Shown here one piece after another: positions 37,023 to 46,035 of a stretch of DNA of 64,000 nt. The position numbers were made by a program, and so were the translations under genes. The notes under the pieces are model-generated. The model did not search any database, was not told where the DNA came from, and saw only the letters and a list, made by a program, of their open reading frames with translations. How positions within the stretch are numbered: the first letter of the stretch is position 1; each line of letters begins with the position of its first letter. The DNA lies in the NCBI RefSeq assembly GCF_003858635.1, contig NZ_RQJO01000007.1:1303941-1367940 (forward strand), read 5' to 3'. Origin of the DNA: Larkinella rosea (GTDB taxonomy: Bacteria; Bacteroidota; Bacteroidia; Cytophagales; Spirosomataceae).

Positions 37023-37855
37023 CCCAACTCCTTAAACCAATGACTTTTCTTTCGCTATTTACCGGAATTGTAACAGGTAGCTGGCTGCTCACGGGTTGTG
37101 GAAAAAGTGCCCGGAATGGCTACCGGGTTGAAGATGGTAAAGTCGTGTTATACAGCGGTTTTCCCGCCAGCGTGCGACTTCTGGAGGGCGCTGATGCGGA
37201 GTCGTTTGTGGCCATTACGGATCACTTTGGGAAGGATAAAAATCATGCCTATTTTTACGAGCGCATCATTCCGGATGCAGACCCCGCCACATTTACCTTT
37301 CTGGCGAGTTCCTATTCCCGGGACAAAAACCGGGGGTATTCGTGCGAAAAGTTGATCAGCAACGATGGCGCCCATTTCAACATTGTTCCCAATCCGAACG
37401 AAACCGCAACCTCCGTATCGGCTGAAGGAATCCCCTATGCCCGTGATCGTCGGCAGGTTTACAAAGATACGAATGTTATCGAAGGGGCTGATCCGGCCAC
37501 ATTTACGATGGTTCCGATGTTCAACGGAATTTACCTGACCTACGACCATCGGCGGGTTTATTTCCACGACCAGCCATTGGAAGGCGCCGACGGAGCAACG
37601 TTTCAGAAAGTTTCTGAATTTCATTTTACCACCCAACAGGGCGCGTGGGGCCTGGCGTTGGGCAGGGAAACCCATTGGGAGCGAATGCCGGATGTGGACC
37701 TGGCCACGTTTACCGGTTTGGGAAAAAATCACGCCCGGGACAAAAACCACGTTTATTCCGGAAATTCCGTCCTTAAAAAAGCCGATCCGAATACCTTCCA
37801 GGAAACCGGCAATCCGTCCGTTGATCGTTCTGAAGATACAAATAAAACCCTATGA
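37019..37855 (+). CDS. DKNYY-domain lipoprotein
   Basis: Exported lipoprotein of 278 residues. Signal with lipobox LLTGC (cysteine about 27). The body is a string of DKNYY-family repeats, each with a 'ARDKNHVY'-like unit: FGKDKNHAYFYERIIPDADP, YSRDKNRGYSCEKLIS, YARDRRQVYKDTNVIEGADP, YDHRRVYFHDQPLEGADG and HARDKNHVYSGNSVLKKADP. The fold's biochemical role is not known. It is joined by ATGA overlaps both to the gene before (37019) and to the gene after (37852), so the three proteins are probably made together. Confidence 0.87.
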   Translation: MTQLLKPMTFLSLFTGIVTGSWLLTGCGKSARNGYRVEDGKVVLYSGFPASVRLLEGADAESFVAITDHFGKDKNHAYFYERIIPDADPATFTFLASSYSRDKNRGYSCEKLISNDGAHFNIVPNPNETATSVSAEGIPYARDRRQVYKDTNVIEGADPATFTMVPMFNGIYLTYDHRRVYFHDQPLEGADGATFQKVSEFHFTTQQGAWGLALGRETHWERMPDVDLATFTGLGKNHARDKNHVYSGNSVLKKADPNTFQETGNPSVDRSEDTNKTL

Positions 37856-39360
37856 TACAGCGGTATACCCAACTTCTGGCTTCACTCCTTCTGGTGGTAA
37901 GCGCGGCAACTGGACCGGTTTTTGCCCAGCATTACACGCTTGAAACCGTACCCAATCCAAAGCAAAACCGCAGTTCGGAGTATGTCAGCAACCCGGATCA
38001 TATGCTGTCGGACCGGGCCGTTGACCAGATTAATACGAAGTTGCAGGCACTGGAAGACTCCACGACCGCGCAGGTAGCCGTAGTATGCCTGAATTCCATC
38101 GGAGAAAACGTGCCCAAAGACTTCGCTACGGCGCTGTTTCGAAAATGGGGGTTGGGTTACCAGAAGAAAAATAACGGTTTGCTGATTTTACTCGTAAAGG
38201 ATCAGCACCGCATCGAAATGGAAACCGGCTACGGGCTGGAAGGCATTTTGACCGACGCGCTTTGCCGCCGGATTCAGACCCGGCAAATGGTTCCGCTGGC
38301 TAAATCCGGTGATTTTGACGGAGCAGTCGTCGCCGGTGTTACGGAAATTACCCGCCTTCTCACTGCGCCCGAAGCGGCCCGGGAGGTGTACGATGATTCC
38401 CGAAAAACCGGTCCTCAACCGCTCGACAATTCGGCTATTTTTATCCTGTTTTTGCTGCTCATTCCCTGTCTGGTAATCTTGCGGATACTCAGGTTAATCT
38501 TCAAACGCTCGAATCCGGTGGCGGACCAGCTTGAGAAAGCCGTGGCTAAGTCCAAAGGGCGGATAGCGTGGGGATTTTTGCTTTATTTGATCATGCCGCT
38601 GGCTCTTGGCATTGCCGTCATCAACCTTCGCGAACCCTTATCGCTGCGGGGCTGGCAAATTCTGTTTATTCTGTATGCCTACGCCGGTGTCGTTCGGTGG
38701 GATGCCCGCCGACGGCGCAGCAACTGGTTCGCGAAACTTTTTGGAAGCCTGTCAGAACCCGAACAGTATGCGCATTTGAAAGCTGCCGGGCTCAATGGCT
38801 GGAGTAACATTCTGCTTTTTCCGATTCCCTTTGGCTGGTTTCGTAGTGAGGAAAACCGATTGCTGAACACCCTCCGAAATCACGCCCGCCAGTCGAACGG
38901 CGCAGAATTAAGCAAACTGAGCAACGATCAAAAAACTGCCTTTTTAACTGATTACCAACGAATTGAACAACGCCTGAATACCGTTGACTACGATGTCTGG
39001 CGCAATGAATCCCGTGACATTACGCAGGTCATCGGCTACGAAAACCTGAAAAACAAAGCCTATCAACCCTGCAATAAATGCCATTCAAGAACTCTCTCGT
39101 TCACTAAAAAACGGGTGATTTCGCGGGCCACAACGGAGCGCGAAGGCCGCGGCAGCAACGACTACGATTGCCAGGCTTGTGGTCATCACCGGGAGGTTCA
39201 CTTCACCCTTTCGAAAGTGAGCGAAAGCGCTTCATCGAACTCATCCAACTCCTATTCTTCGTCGGATAACAGCTCTTCCGGGAGTTCGTCGGATGGTTCA
39301 TCCAGCAGCAATTGGGGCGGGGGCAGTTCGGGGGGCGGGGGTTCCGGCAGTGATTGGTAA
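37852..39360 (+). CDS. TPM-domain (YgcG-like) membrane protein with Gly/Ser-rich tail
   Basis: 502 residues. Signal peptide 1-24, then a TPM domain at about 45-165 (LSDRAVDQINTKLQALEDS, FRKWGLGYQKKNNGLLILLV, GYGLEGILTDALCRRIQTRQ); TPM domains occur in photosystem II repair and in presumed membrane quality control. Two membrane spans follow (about 188-207 and 245-285). A cysteine pair CNKC and a second pair CQAC (about 405 and 440) form a probable zinc ribbon. The tail is almost pure Ser/Gly (SSGGGGSGSDW), typical of YgcG proteins. Role unknown; overlaps the DKNYY gene by 4 bp. Confidence 0.87.
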   Translation: MIQRYTQLLASLLLVVSAATGPVFAQHYTLETVPNPKQNRSSEYVSNPDHMLSDRAVDQINTKLQALEDSTTAQVAVVCLNSIGENVPKDFATALFRKWGLGYQKKNNGLLILLVKDQHRIEMETGYGLEGILTDALCRRIQTRQMVPLAKSGDFDGAVVAGVTEITRLLTAPEAAREVYDDSRKTGPQPLDNSAIFILFLLLIPCLVILRILRLIFKRSNPVADQLEKAVAKSKGRIAWGFLLYLIMPLALGIAVINLREPLSLRGWQILFILYAYAGVVRWDARRRRSNWFAKLFGSLSEPEQYAHLKAAGLNGWSNILLFPIPFGWFRSEENRLLNTLRNHARQSNGAELSKLSNDQKTAFLTDYQRIEQRLNTVDYDVWRNESRDITQVIGYENLKNKAYQPCNKCHSRTLSFTKKRVISRATTEREGRGSNDYDCQACGHHREVHFTLSKVSESASSNSSNSYSSSDNSSSGSSSDGSSSSNWGGGSSGGGGSGSDW

Positions 39361-39390
39361 TTTTTAAGTAAACCACTCAATACCACCCGA

Positions 39391-39651
39391 ATGTGGTTCA
39401 AAAATCACTTAAAAAACCGCCGATTGAAAAACCGCATCCGTCACCTTTCGGAAGCCCAACGGCGGGAAATTCTGGATAAATCGCCTTTTGAAGCCGGTTT
39501 TTTTCAGGGCACGGGTTTCGATGTCTTTCGGAAAGATGAACCCGATTTTGAAAAAGCGTACGTGTACGGCCTGGGCCATGTGATGCGGGATGTCGCCGAA
39601 AACTGGATTATCGAACAATACCTGCTGGCTACCCATGATGAAGTGGATTAA
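39391..39651 (+). CDS. Small hypothetical protein, 86 residues
   Basis: Very basic N terminus (WFKNHLKNRRLKNRIRHLSE) followed by an acidic, probably helical body (FEKAYVYGLGHVMRDVAENW). No signal peptide or membrane span and no family recognised. It follows the TPM gene by 30 bp, and its 3' end overlaps the next start codon by 17 bp, suggesting translational coupling. Confidence 0.65.
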   Translation: MWFKNHLKNRRLKNRIRHLSEAQRREILDKSPFEAGFFQGTGFDVFRKDEPDFEKAYVYGLGHVMRDVAENWIIEQYLLATHDEVD

Positions 39652-40816
39652 TGCTTTCGCCAATTTTACATTTTTTTGCGCAGTGTTTGGCAGTATAATG
39701 AATTTTATGGGGAGTTGTAGCTCCGAAAAGCAGGACTATTTTGCGGCAGATGCCCCCGTTCGGTCGGTTGACTTACCCCTTCCGTTTCCAACGAATCTGC
39801 TTTATCAGTCTTCTCCGGATTCTTCGGTCCTGATGGGCACCCGCAAACGGGGACCTGAGCAATTTGAAATCCGTGCCTTTGATTGTAAAACCGCCCAAAA
39901 GCTGTGGCAACTTCCGTTTGCCGGGACGATTGTCGGACAAACCGATTCGCAGATTTTAGTGTACGAAGAACGTACTTCAACTGTGCATTTTGTAAATCCA
40001 CGCGACGGCCGGATTACCCGCAACGTTTCCCCCGAACCAGCGCCTTTGACCAGCCCGTCGAGCCTGTATGGCGGTATGGCTTTTACGGATGACTTTTATC
40101 TGACCACCAAACCGCTGTATCAGAACGTAATCGTCAAAGACCAGATTGACACGTCCTGGAAAATTGGAATCACCGCCAAACGCTGGGAAACGAACGAGAC
40201 CGAGTGGTTTTTGCCGCCCGTAAAGCAAATCGTCATTCTTACCTATGCCCCCGTTATCCAGGGTGACAACGTCCTGGTCGTTAACGCGGAACAGAAAATG
40301 GGCAGTGGACATTCCTACCAGATTGTTTCGCTAAAAACCGGCCGGGAAATTCATCGGTCGGCGACGCAGGGAATCTTTTATTTATTGCGTAATGACCGGT
40401 TTTTCGAACGAACCAGCACATATGTCAGACGCATCGATCCGTTTACCCGGCGGGAAATCTGGCGGATTGATGGTAATTTTTCGCTTGGCTGGCTTTCCGA
40501 AATCGGTGATCAACTTGCGGTTTTATCCCGCCATTCCGATGGTACGCAGAACACGCTGCGCATTTTGAACGCCGGTACCGGACAGGAACGCAGCCAGTTC
40601 AATCTACCGTTCTTCAAAGAAGCTACATTGAAGGGGGCGTATTTGACCCGATTGAATCAGTTACTTCTGCATTTTGAAAGCAGTAACCCCAGGATTCCCG
40701 GTGAACGATTGTACGATTACTGGGTTGGCTACGATCCGAAAAACCGCAGAGCCCGTTGGCGCACTGATTTTCACAGCGAATCTTTCAGCAGTTTACTTCC
40801 ATTTGTAACCTTTTAG
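39635..40816 (+). CDS. Lipoprotein with PQQ-like beta-propeller
   Basis: 393 residues from ATG 39635 (39638 is equally possible). Lipoprotein signal ending in GSIMNFMGSCSSEKQ. The body shows propeller-blade repeats with W-x-L or W-x-I ends: FDCKTAQKLWQLPFAGTIVG, FVNPRDGRITRNVS, YQIVSLKTGREIHR, RIDPFTRREIWRIDGNF and LRILNAGTGQERSQF, closing with YDPKNRRARWRTDF. This is the PQQ-like fold found in BamB-type scaffolds as well as in enzymes; no PQQ-ligand set can be seen, so a binding role is more likely. The in-frame ATG at 39590 lies deep in the preceding gene. Confidence 0.75.
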   Translation: MMKWINAFANFTFFCAVFGSIMNFMGSCSSEKQDYFAADAPVRSVDLPLPFPTNLLYQSSPDSSVLMGTRKRGPEQFEIRAFDCKTAQKLWQLPFAGTIVGQTDSQILVYEERTSTVHFVNPRDGRITRNVSPEPAPLTSPSSLYGGMAFTDDFYLTTKPLYQNVIVKDQIDTSWKIGITAKRWETNETEWFLPPVKQIVILTYAPVIQGDNVLVVNAEQKMGSGHSYQIVSLKTGREIHRSATQGIFYLLRNDRFFERTSTYVRRIDPFTRREIWRIDGNFSLGWLSEIGDQLAVLSRHSDGTQNTLRILNAGTGQERSQFNLPFFKEATLKGAYLTRLNQLLLHFESSNPRIPGERLYDYWVGYDPKNRRARWRTDFHSESFSSLLPFVTF

Positions 40817-40959
40817 CGGTTTTAATTTACCACATGTAGACTCGCAACCGCCACCTGTAAAGCCAAATTCACCCGGTATCGAGTTTCGCTCCCTTAACCC
40901 ATCCGAAACGGTAGTTTTGATTTATTCAACCACCTCATTCCAAACTCAAAACGCCACGC

Positions 40960-41457
40960 ATGGAACCGATTCAAAACCCCACTCCCGCCAGACCAGAGGA
41001 CGTAAAGGCTGCCCTGTACAACGAAAACTACAACCGGGTGACGACCATGATTCAATGTTACGTCGAGTCGATTGGCCTCACCAAAGAACAAACCTACAAC
41101 CCGGACAAGAAAAACTGGCTCTGGAAAAATGGCTCCGCTTCGATTGAAGTCTTTATCCAGACCATCAACTTCGCCAGCGGCACCCGGCGCGATTACCTTC
41201 GGATTTTCTCGCCCCTGCTTCAGGTTCCAACCAACAACCTGCTGGGTTTCTACCGCCACTTGCTCGAACTGAACGACTTACGGCTGGGTGTCAAGCTCTG
41301 CATTGCGCCCAACACCCAAACCGTATTTGCCACCTATGAGCGCGACATTCGGGGCATGGATTACCAGGAACTGACGACTTGCATCATCGACCTCGAATTG
41401 TGGGCCGACGAACTGGACGACCAGCTCAAAGCCCAATTTCCGAACTGGTCCAACTAA
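40960..41457 (+). CDS. YbjN-domain protein
   Basis: Cytoplasmic protein of 165 residues with the chaperone-like YbjN fold related to type III secretion chaperones. Typical parts are IEVFIQTINFASGTRRDYLR and the hinge YRHLLELNDLRLGVKLCIAP, with the amphipathic C terminus ELTTCIIDLELWADELDDQL. No secretion genes are nearby; YbjN proteins elsewhere act as general folding helpers or stress modulators. 143 bp separate it from the propeller lipoprotein. Confidence 0.78.
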   Translation: MEPIQNPTPARPEDVKAALYNENYNRVTTMIQCYVESIGLTKEQTYNPDKKNWLWKNGSASIEVFIQTINFASGTRRDYLRIFSPLLQVPTNNLLGFYRHLLELNDLRLGVKLCIAPNTQTVFATYERDIRGMDYQELTTCIIDLELWADELDDQLKAQFPNWSN

Positions 41458-41488
41458 CCCAGAAGTTGGGTATCCGTGAAAACCCGCG

Positions 41489-41833
41489 ATGAACCGCGCC
41501 GTCTTTTTGTGTTGCGGTTTACGGACGGGGTTTTTGACCGGTTGTTTTAACCGATCCGAAACGCACCCCAAAATCCCGCATCTCCCGGCTGTTGATAGTG
41601 CCGCGATTCGGGTCGGCTCCCGGCCCAATACGGCGGTTCACGCGTTTATCTTTTCGGCGGATAAAACAAAAATCAACAAAGCTACCGGTGATGCGTATCA
41701 GGAAGCGATTCCTAAAGCGCGTTCCGAACAGTTTGCAGAACGGGAGCCCGCCGGACACAAGGCGTATTTTGAGCAGGTTTCGGCCCATTTAGCTCACCAG
41801 TTTAAACGAAATGGTCACACCTGGTTACCATAA
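41489..41833 (+). CDS. Small putative lipoprotein, unknown
   Basis: 114 residues. The N terminus (MNRAVFLCCGLRTGFLTGCF) is a weak lipoprotein signal with FLTGC as lipobox. The rest is hydrophilic (AFIFSADKTKINKATGDAYQ) and unlike anything I recognise. It starts 31 bp after the YbjN gene on the same strand, which is the best support for it being real; the signal peptide is short of hydrophobic residues, so the call is tentative. Confidence 0.45.
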   Translation: MNRAVFLCCGLRTGFLTGCFNRSETHPKIPHLPAVDSAAIRVGSRPNTAVHAFIFSADKTKINKATGDAYQEAIPKARSEQFAEREPAGHKAYFEQVSAHLAHQFKRNGHTWLP

Positions 41834-41888
41834 AACCGTATTCTTACACTAACCTTTTTATCTCTGAATCATTTATTGCTCCTGAAAA

Positions 41889-42647
41889 ATGGCCCTTCGC
41901 AGTTTGTTCATCTCATTGGCGGTTACCGGTTTTCTAGGCTATTCGTTCACCATTGGCCTGACCGATCCCAATTCGCTCCTTAGAAAAATACCGGACTGGC
42001 TCAGTATTCCGCTGCTATTGGGCTGCGGTTTGCTGTATCTGCTGGCAGCCTGGTGGGCGTTCAAAGGGTTTAACGAACACAAAGCAGTAGCCGGGCTTTC
42101 CATGGGCTTTTGCGCATTGGGTCTGGGAATCTACGCACTGGGCTATTCGATGGAAGCGGGAAAAGGAAAGGCGGCAAAAGGACAGTACGATTACGATTTC
42201 AAAACGCTCGATCTGACGGAAACCGCCGTGGTGGCCCACATTGCGCACGAAGCCGGGCTGAGTTTGCAGGATGCGGTTTTTACCGAACACTGGCATCTGG
42301 CCGACACCACGAAGAGTTTCCGCATCTGCGTTCAGAAAGGCCACGTTACCGCCCTCAACGTCTCCAACCATACCATTCACGACCTGAGTTTTTTCTCTCA
42401 TTTGCCCAATCTGGGTGATTTAATTCTGAAAAACTGCAATTTATCGGACTTGAGTGGATTGAAATCAACCAAGCTGGACCGGCTGGACATTTCGGACAAT
42501 CAGGTTGCCGACCTCAAAACGTTACAGGGATGCCCCAACGTCCGCTGGCTGTTTGCCTCCAATAACAAGCTGACGTCAACCGAAGGACTCGCACAGTTCA
42601 GTCAGTTGGTCAGCAAAGACTTATCGGGCAATCCACTCCCCGAGTGA
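41889..42647 (+). CDS. Membrane-anchored leucine-rich-repeat protein
   Basis: 252 residues. Three hydrophobic segments in the first 95 residues (LFISLAVTGFLGYSFTIGL, LSIPLLLGCGLLYLLAAWWA, GLSMGFCALGLGIYALGY). From about 155 it has four to five SDS22-like LRRs: VTALNVSNHTIHDLSFFSHL, NLGDLILKNCNLSDLSGLKS, KLDRLDISDNQVADLKTLQG, NVRWLFASNNKLTSTEGLAQ. These usually mediate protein contacts. Whether the LRR faces cytoplasm or periplasm is not clear. It belongs to the run of unknown membrane proteins from 36015 on. Confidence 0.75.
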   Translation: MALRSLFISLAVTGFLGYSFTIGLTDPNSLLRKIPDWLSIPLLLGCGLLYLLAAWWAFKGFNEHKAVAGLSMGFCALGLGIYALGYSMEAGKGKAAKGQYDYDFKTLDLTETAVVAHIAHEAGLSLQDAVFTEHWHLADTTKSFRICVQKGHVTALNVSNHTIHDLSFFSHLPNLGDLILKNCNLSDLSGLKSTKLDRLDISDNQVADLKTLQGCPNVRWLFASNNKLTSTEGLAQFSQLVSKDLSGNPLPE

Positions 42648-42719
42648 TCCATTCCCATGACCTTCCCCCGCTTTCCCCAGCGTCTGATCGAGTACCAGCC
42701 CCATTAAACCTCCGAAACC

Positions 42720-43343
42720 ATGACTACCCTGCAAGCCCTCGCCGTTGGAGCCTTCTGGCTGGCTTATTATTATTTCGTTCTGCGGAAATACAACACCCTC
42801 GGATTTCGGCTGTTTTCGCTGTTTTTCTTCACCAGCCTCAGCGTTTGTTACTGGTGGTACACCGATTATGTCGACCTGAAAACCGTGGAGGAAAATGGCA
42901 TCGCCACCCAGGGAATTGTCCTAAAAAAAACGAAAGATCAACTTGTTTTCCGATTTACTGATCAGTCGGGCAAATCGGTTGAGCGGACGCAAAACGGCGG
43001 TATTTCCGTCAAAGAGTTTGCATCCGTCCAAACGGACAGCCCAGCCCCTATTCTGTACAGCCCGGAAACAGGTTCAGACGTTGTGTTTTTAACCAGCAGT
43101 TACCAGCGGCAAATTAACGACAACAAATACATTCTGGTTTTTCCCGGTTTGCTGTTCCTGATCGGCCTGGGCTGCGGGATCTTTCTGCGGAAATACCGGG
43201 TTCACGCCCACGAAGGGACGATGTATGAATACGTAACCGACGAAAACGGTAACGTGGTGCTCGACGACGCCCATAGCAGCACGACCAAATCCCTTCGCAC
43301 CTACAGCACGATGTCGAAACTGTTTCAGATTTTCGACCGGTAA
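42720..43343 (+). CDS. DUF3592-like membrane protein
   Basis: 207 residues with two N-terminal spans (LAVGAFWLAYYYFVL, LGFRLFSLFFFTSLSVCYWW), an extracytoplasmic beta-rich domain (about 60-125: VEENGIATQGIVLKKTKDQL, SVQTDSPAPILYSPETGSDV) and one later span (YILVFPGLLFLIGLGCGIFL). The order of spans and the 'conversion-like' middle domain fit DUF3592 proteins, whose function is unknown. The cytoplasmic tail is hydrophilic. 72 bp after the LRR gene. Confidence 0.65.
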   Translation: MTTLQALAVGAFWLAYYYFVLRKYNTLGFRLFSLFFFTSLSVCYWWYTDYVDLKTVEENGIATQGIVLKKTKDQLVFRFTDQSGKSVERTQNGGISVKEFASVQTDSPAPILYSPETGSDVVFLTSSYQRQINDNKYILVFPGLLFLIGLGCGIFLRKYRVHAHEGTMYEYVTDENGNVVLDDAHSSTTKSLRTYSTMSKLFQIFDR

Positions 43344-43418
43344 ACACCGGTTTTCGTTTTCACCAAAAATCGTTGTTGACTGGCAGATACCAGGCACTCC
43401 GCTATATTCGACGGGTCT

Positions 43419-45170
43419 ATGCGTCTAAAACATACACTTCCCCTCAGTTTCCTGCTTTTCACCACCCGGGGTCGTCTCCAGCGATCATCCTACTGGATTG
43501 TTTCCCTATTCATTTTCAGCACGTTTTATGTATTATACACCCTGCTGATTGAATCGATTGGCGACCAATCGACCTATTTTCTCTACCCGCTGCTGCTGGG
43601 TTCGCTGACGACCACGGCGATGAAACGGCTCCACGATTCGAACTGCTCCGGCTATTGGCTGCTGGCGGTTTTAATCCCGGTGCTGGGACCGATCTGGCTG
43701 ATTTATCAACTGGGTTTCAAAAAAGGTGACCGGCAAAAAAACCGCTTCGGAACGGTGCCTGACGAGGCCGCGGATTACTTCAAAAACGATCTGGGCCAGT
43801 TGCGGCCGGGCCTGAAAACCGGGGAACGAATCATCAACGACGTCACGCAACTGAATCCGGTAGTTGTAGCCGAAGTTTTCCGGCCCACTTCCGTGGAGGA
43901 TTTGCGGGAACGACTGCGAATCACCACTGGCCCGGTTTCGGTGGGCGGGGGGCGGTTCAGCATGGGTGGGCAAACCGCCAGTCCGCAGAGTTTACACATC
44001 GACATGCGGGGACTCAATCAGGTGCTGGATTTTTCCAAAGAAAACCGCACCATCAAGGTTCAGGCCGGTATTCGCTGGTGCGACATTCAGCGGTATGTCG
44101 ATCCGCACGACCTCAGCATCAAAATCATGCAGACGTACGCCAATTTCACGGTTGGTGGCTCGCTGAGCGTCAACGTCCACGGGCGGTACATGGGTTTGGG
44201 GCCGCTCATTCTGGCGGTTCGCGCCGTTGAAATCGTGCTGGCGGATGGCTCGTTCGTTCGGGCGAGCCGGACCGAAAACCCGGAAATTTTCTTCGGCGTC
44301 ATCGGCGGTTATAACGGTTTGGGAATTATTGCGACGGCCGAACTCGATCTGGTAGACAACGTGGCCGTTCGGCGCAAAGACCAGAAAATGGCTCGATCCG
44401 ACTATTATTCGTGGTTTCAAACCCACGTTCGTTCCAATCCGGATGCGGTTTTTCACAACGGCGATTTGTATCCACCTGCTTATCGAAACATTCGGGCCGT
44501 CACCTGGCTGAAAACGACCGAACAACCGACCGTCAAAACCCGGCTAATGCCGTTGCGGGAATCGTATCCGCTGGAGCGGTATTTTTTGTGGGCTTTCACC
44601 GAAACGTTCTTCGGCAACTGGCGTCGCGAATACCTCATCGACCCCCTGATTTATCTCCGCAAACCGATTCACTGGCGCAATTACGAAGCCGGTTACGACG
44701 TGGCCGAACTCGAACCGCGCTCCCGAACGAAACGGACGTATGTGTTGCAGGAGTACTTTGTCCCAGTCCGGCAATTCGATGCTTTTACGGAGAGAATGGC
44801 CGAAATTTTCAACCGGTTTGGAGTCAATGTCATCAACGTTTCGATTCGGCACGCGCACGCAGATCCGGGTTCGTACCTGGCCTGGGCGCGCGGGGAAGTT
44901 TTTGCTTTTGTAGTGTATTACAAACAGCGCACATCCGAAACCGCCCGGCAGGAAGTCGGTACCTGGACCCGCGAACTGATCGACGCAGCGGTATCACTGG
45001 ACGGGGCGTATTACCTTCCGTATCAGGCCCACGCCACACCCGCGCAGTTTCACCGGGCCTATCCCGATGCCAAAAAGCTGTTTGCGCTCAAGAAAACCCT
45101 GGACCCGGATTTCCGGTTTCACAACCTATTTTGGAATACGTACTACCAACCCAAAAGCCTTGAATCATGA
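43419..45170 (+). CDS. DUF805 membrane domain fused to FAD-linked oxidase
   Basis: 583 residues in one frame. Residues 1-115 are a full DUF805 unit with four spans and its conserved words: TRGRLQRSSYWIVSLF, TTAMKRLHDSNCSGYW, LLAVLIPVLGPIWLIYQLG and KKGDRQKNRFGTVP. From about 145 an FAD-binding type 4 domain starts (VAEVFRPTSVEDLRERLRIT, VSVGGGRFSMGGQTASPQS, ANFTVGGSLSVNVHGRYMGL), and the C terminus (AHATPAQFHRAYPDAKKLFA, LDPDFRFHNLFWNTYY) resembles the aldonolactone-oxidase / DprE1 class. It should oxidise a sugar-like or lipid-linked substrate at the inner face of the membrane. The stop overlaps the methyltransferase start (ATGA). Confidence 0.86.
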   Translation: MRLKHTLPLSFLLFTTRGRLQRSSYWIVSLFIFSTFYVLYTLLIESIGDQSTYFLYPLLLGSLTTTAMKRLHDSNCSGYWLLAVLIPVLGPIWLIYQLGFKKGDRQKNRFGTVPDEAADYFKNDLGQLRPGLKTGERIINDVTQLNPVVVAEVFRPTSVEDLRERLRITTGPVSVGGGRFSMGGQTASPQSLHIDMRGLNQVLDFSKENRTIKVQAGIRWCDIQRYVDPHDLSIKIMQTYANFTVGGSLSVNVHGRYMGLGPLILAVRAVEIVLADGSFVRASRTENPEIFFGVIGGYNGLGIIATAELDLVDNVAVRRKDQKMARSDYYSWFQTHVRSNPDAVFHNGDLYPPAYRNIRAVTWLKTTEQPTVKTRLMPLRESYPLERYFLWAFTETFFGNWRREYLIDPLIYLRKPIHWRNYEAGYDVAELEPRSRTKRTYVLQEYFVPVRQFDAFTERMAEIFNRFGVNVINVSIRHAHADPGSYLAWARGEVFAFVVYYKQRTSETARQEVGTWTRELIDAAVSLDGAYYLPYQAHATPAQFHRAYPDAKKLFALKKTLDPDFRFHNLFWNTYYQPKSLES

Positions 45171-46027
45171 CTCCGCCGACTTCTGAATTCCACGCCATTT
45201 TCGACCACGCCAGGCCGCGTGATGCCTTTTATCGCTTTCTGCAAGTTGTTTTTCACCTGTATCCGGAGGACAAATTTCATGCATTGATTCAGGAGGTAAC
45301 AAAGTCGGAACTGGCGGACGAGCCGATTTATAAAACCGTCCAGGGCCGCCTTTCCAGCATCAAACCGTTCCTGTCGGAGCTGACGTATGCCCTTCCGGCG
45401 CTCAAAACCCAGAAACGGGAAATGACGCGGCAAATGCTGGAGGTTTTACCGATCGACGCCCGCGTTAACGGCTACCTCGAAATCGGCTCGACGGGCCGCT
45501 ACATCAGCGACCTCCGCAAGCACCTGCCGGTTTCCGGCCCCATTTTCCTGCTGAACGACCAGGCTCCCTCCAACAGCCCCGCCGACATCCTGGAACGGGG
45601 TCAGCTCGGTAAAATCGGCACCTTCGTCCCCGCGAATGATTTCGCCCCGATCAGCCCCGAAGCCATCCCGAGCGAAAGCCTCGATCTGGTGACCTGCCTG
45701 ATCGGTTTGCACCACACGCGTCCCGAAAAGCTGGGCGGTTTTCTGGCTTCCATCCACCGGATTTTGCGACCGGGCGGCTGGTTCATTCTCCGCGATCACG
45801 ACGTTAAAACCCCGGATATGGCCACGTTTGTCTCGCTCGTACACACGGTTTTTAACCTGGGTCTCAACGTCAGCTGGGAAGTTGATCAGCAGGATTACAA
45901 GGATTTTAAACCCATTGACGAATGGAGTCGAATCATCTGCCGGGCCGGTTTTAGAGAAGGCCCCAAACGACTCCTGCAAGCCAACGATCCGTCTGATAAT
46001 ACGCTGGTTCTTTTCACGAAAAACTAA
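45167..46027 (+). CDS. Class I SAM-dependent methyltransferase
   Basis: 286 residues, cytoplasmic. SAM-binding motif I is GYLEIGSTGRYISDLRKH (about 102-119); post-I/II follow in SESLDLVTCLIGLHHTRPEK and LRPGGWFILRDHDVKTP. The first 95 residues are helical and family-specific (HARPRDAFYRFLQVVFHLYP, SELTYALPALKTQKREMTRQ). It is translationally coupled to the FAD oxidase and followed 8 bp later by the 367-residue membrane-anchored protein, so the three work in one pathway. Acceptor unknown. Confidence 0.85.
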   Translation: MTPPTSEFHAIFDHARPRDAFYRFLQVVFHLYPEDKFHALIQEVTKSELADEPIYKTVQGRLSSIKPFLSELTYALPALKTQKREMTRQMLEVLPIDARVNGYLEIGSTGRYISDLRKHLPVSGPIFLLNDQAPSNSPADILERGQLGKIGTFVPANDFAPISPEAIPSESLDLVTCLIGLHHTRPEKLGGFLASIHRILRPGGWFILRDHDVKTPDMATFVSLVHTVFNLGLNVSWEVDQQDYKDFKPIDEWSRIICRAGFREGPKRLLQANDPSDNTLVLFTKN

Positions 46028-46035
46028 AGCCGCCG

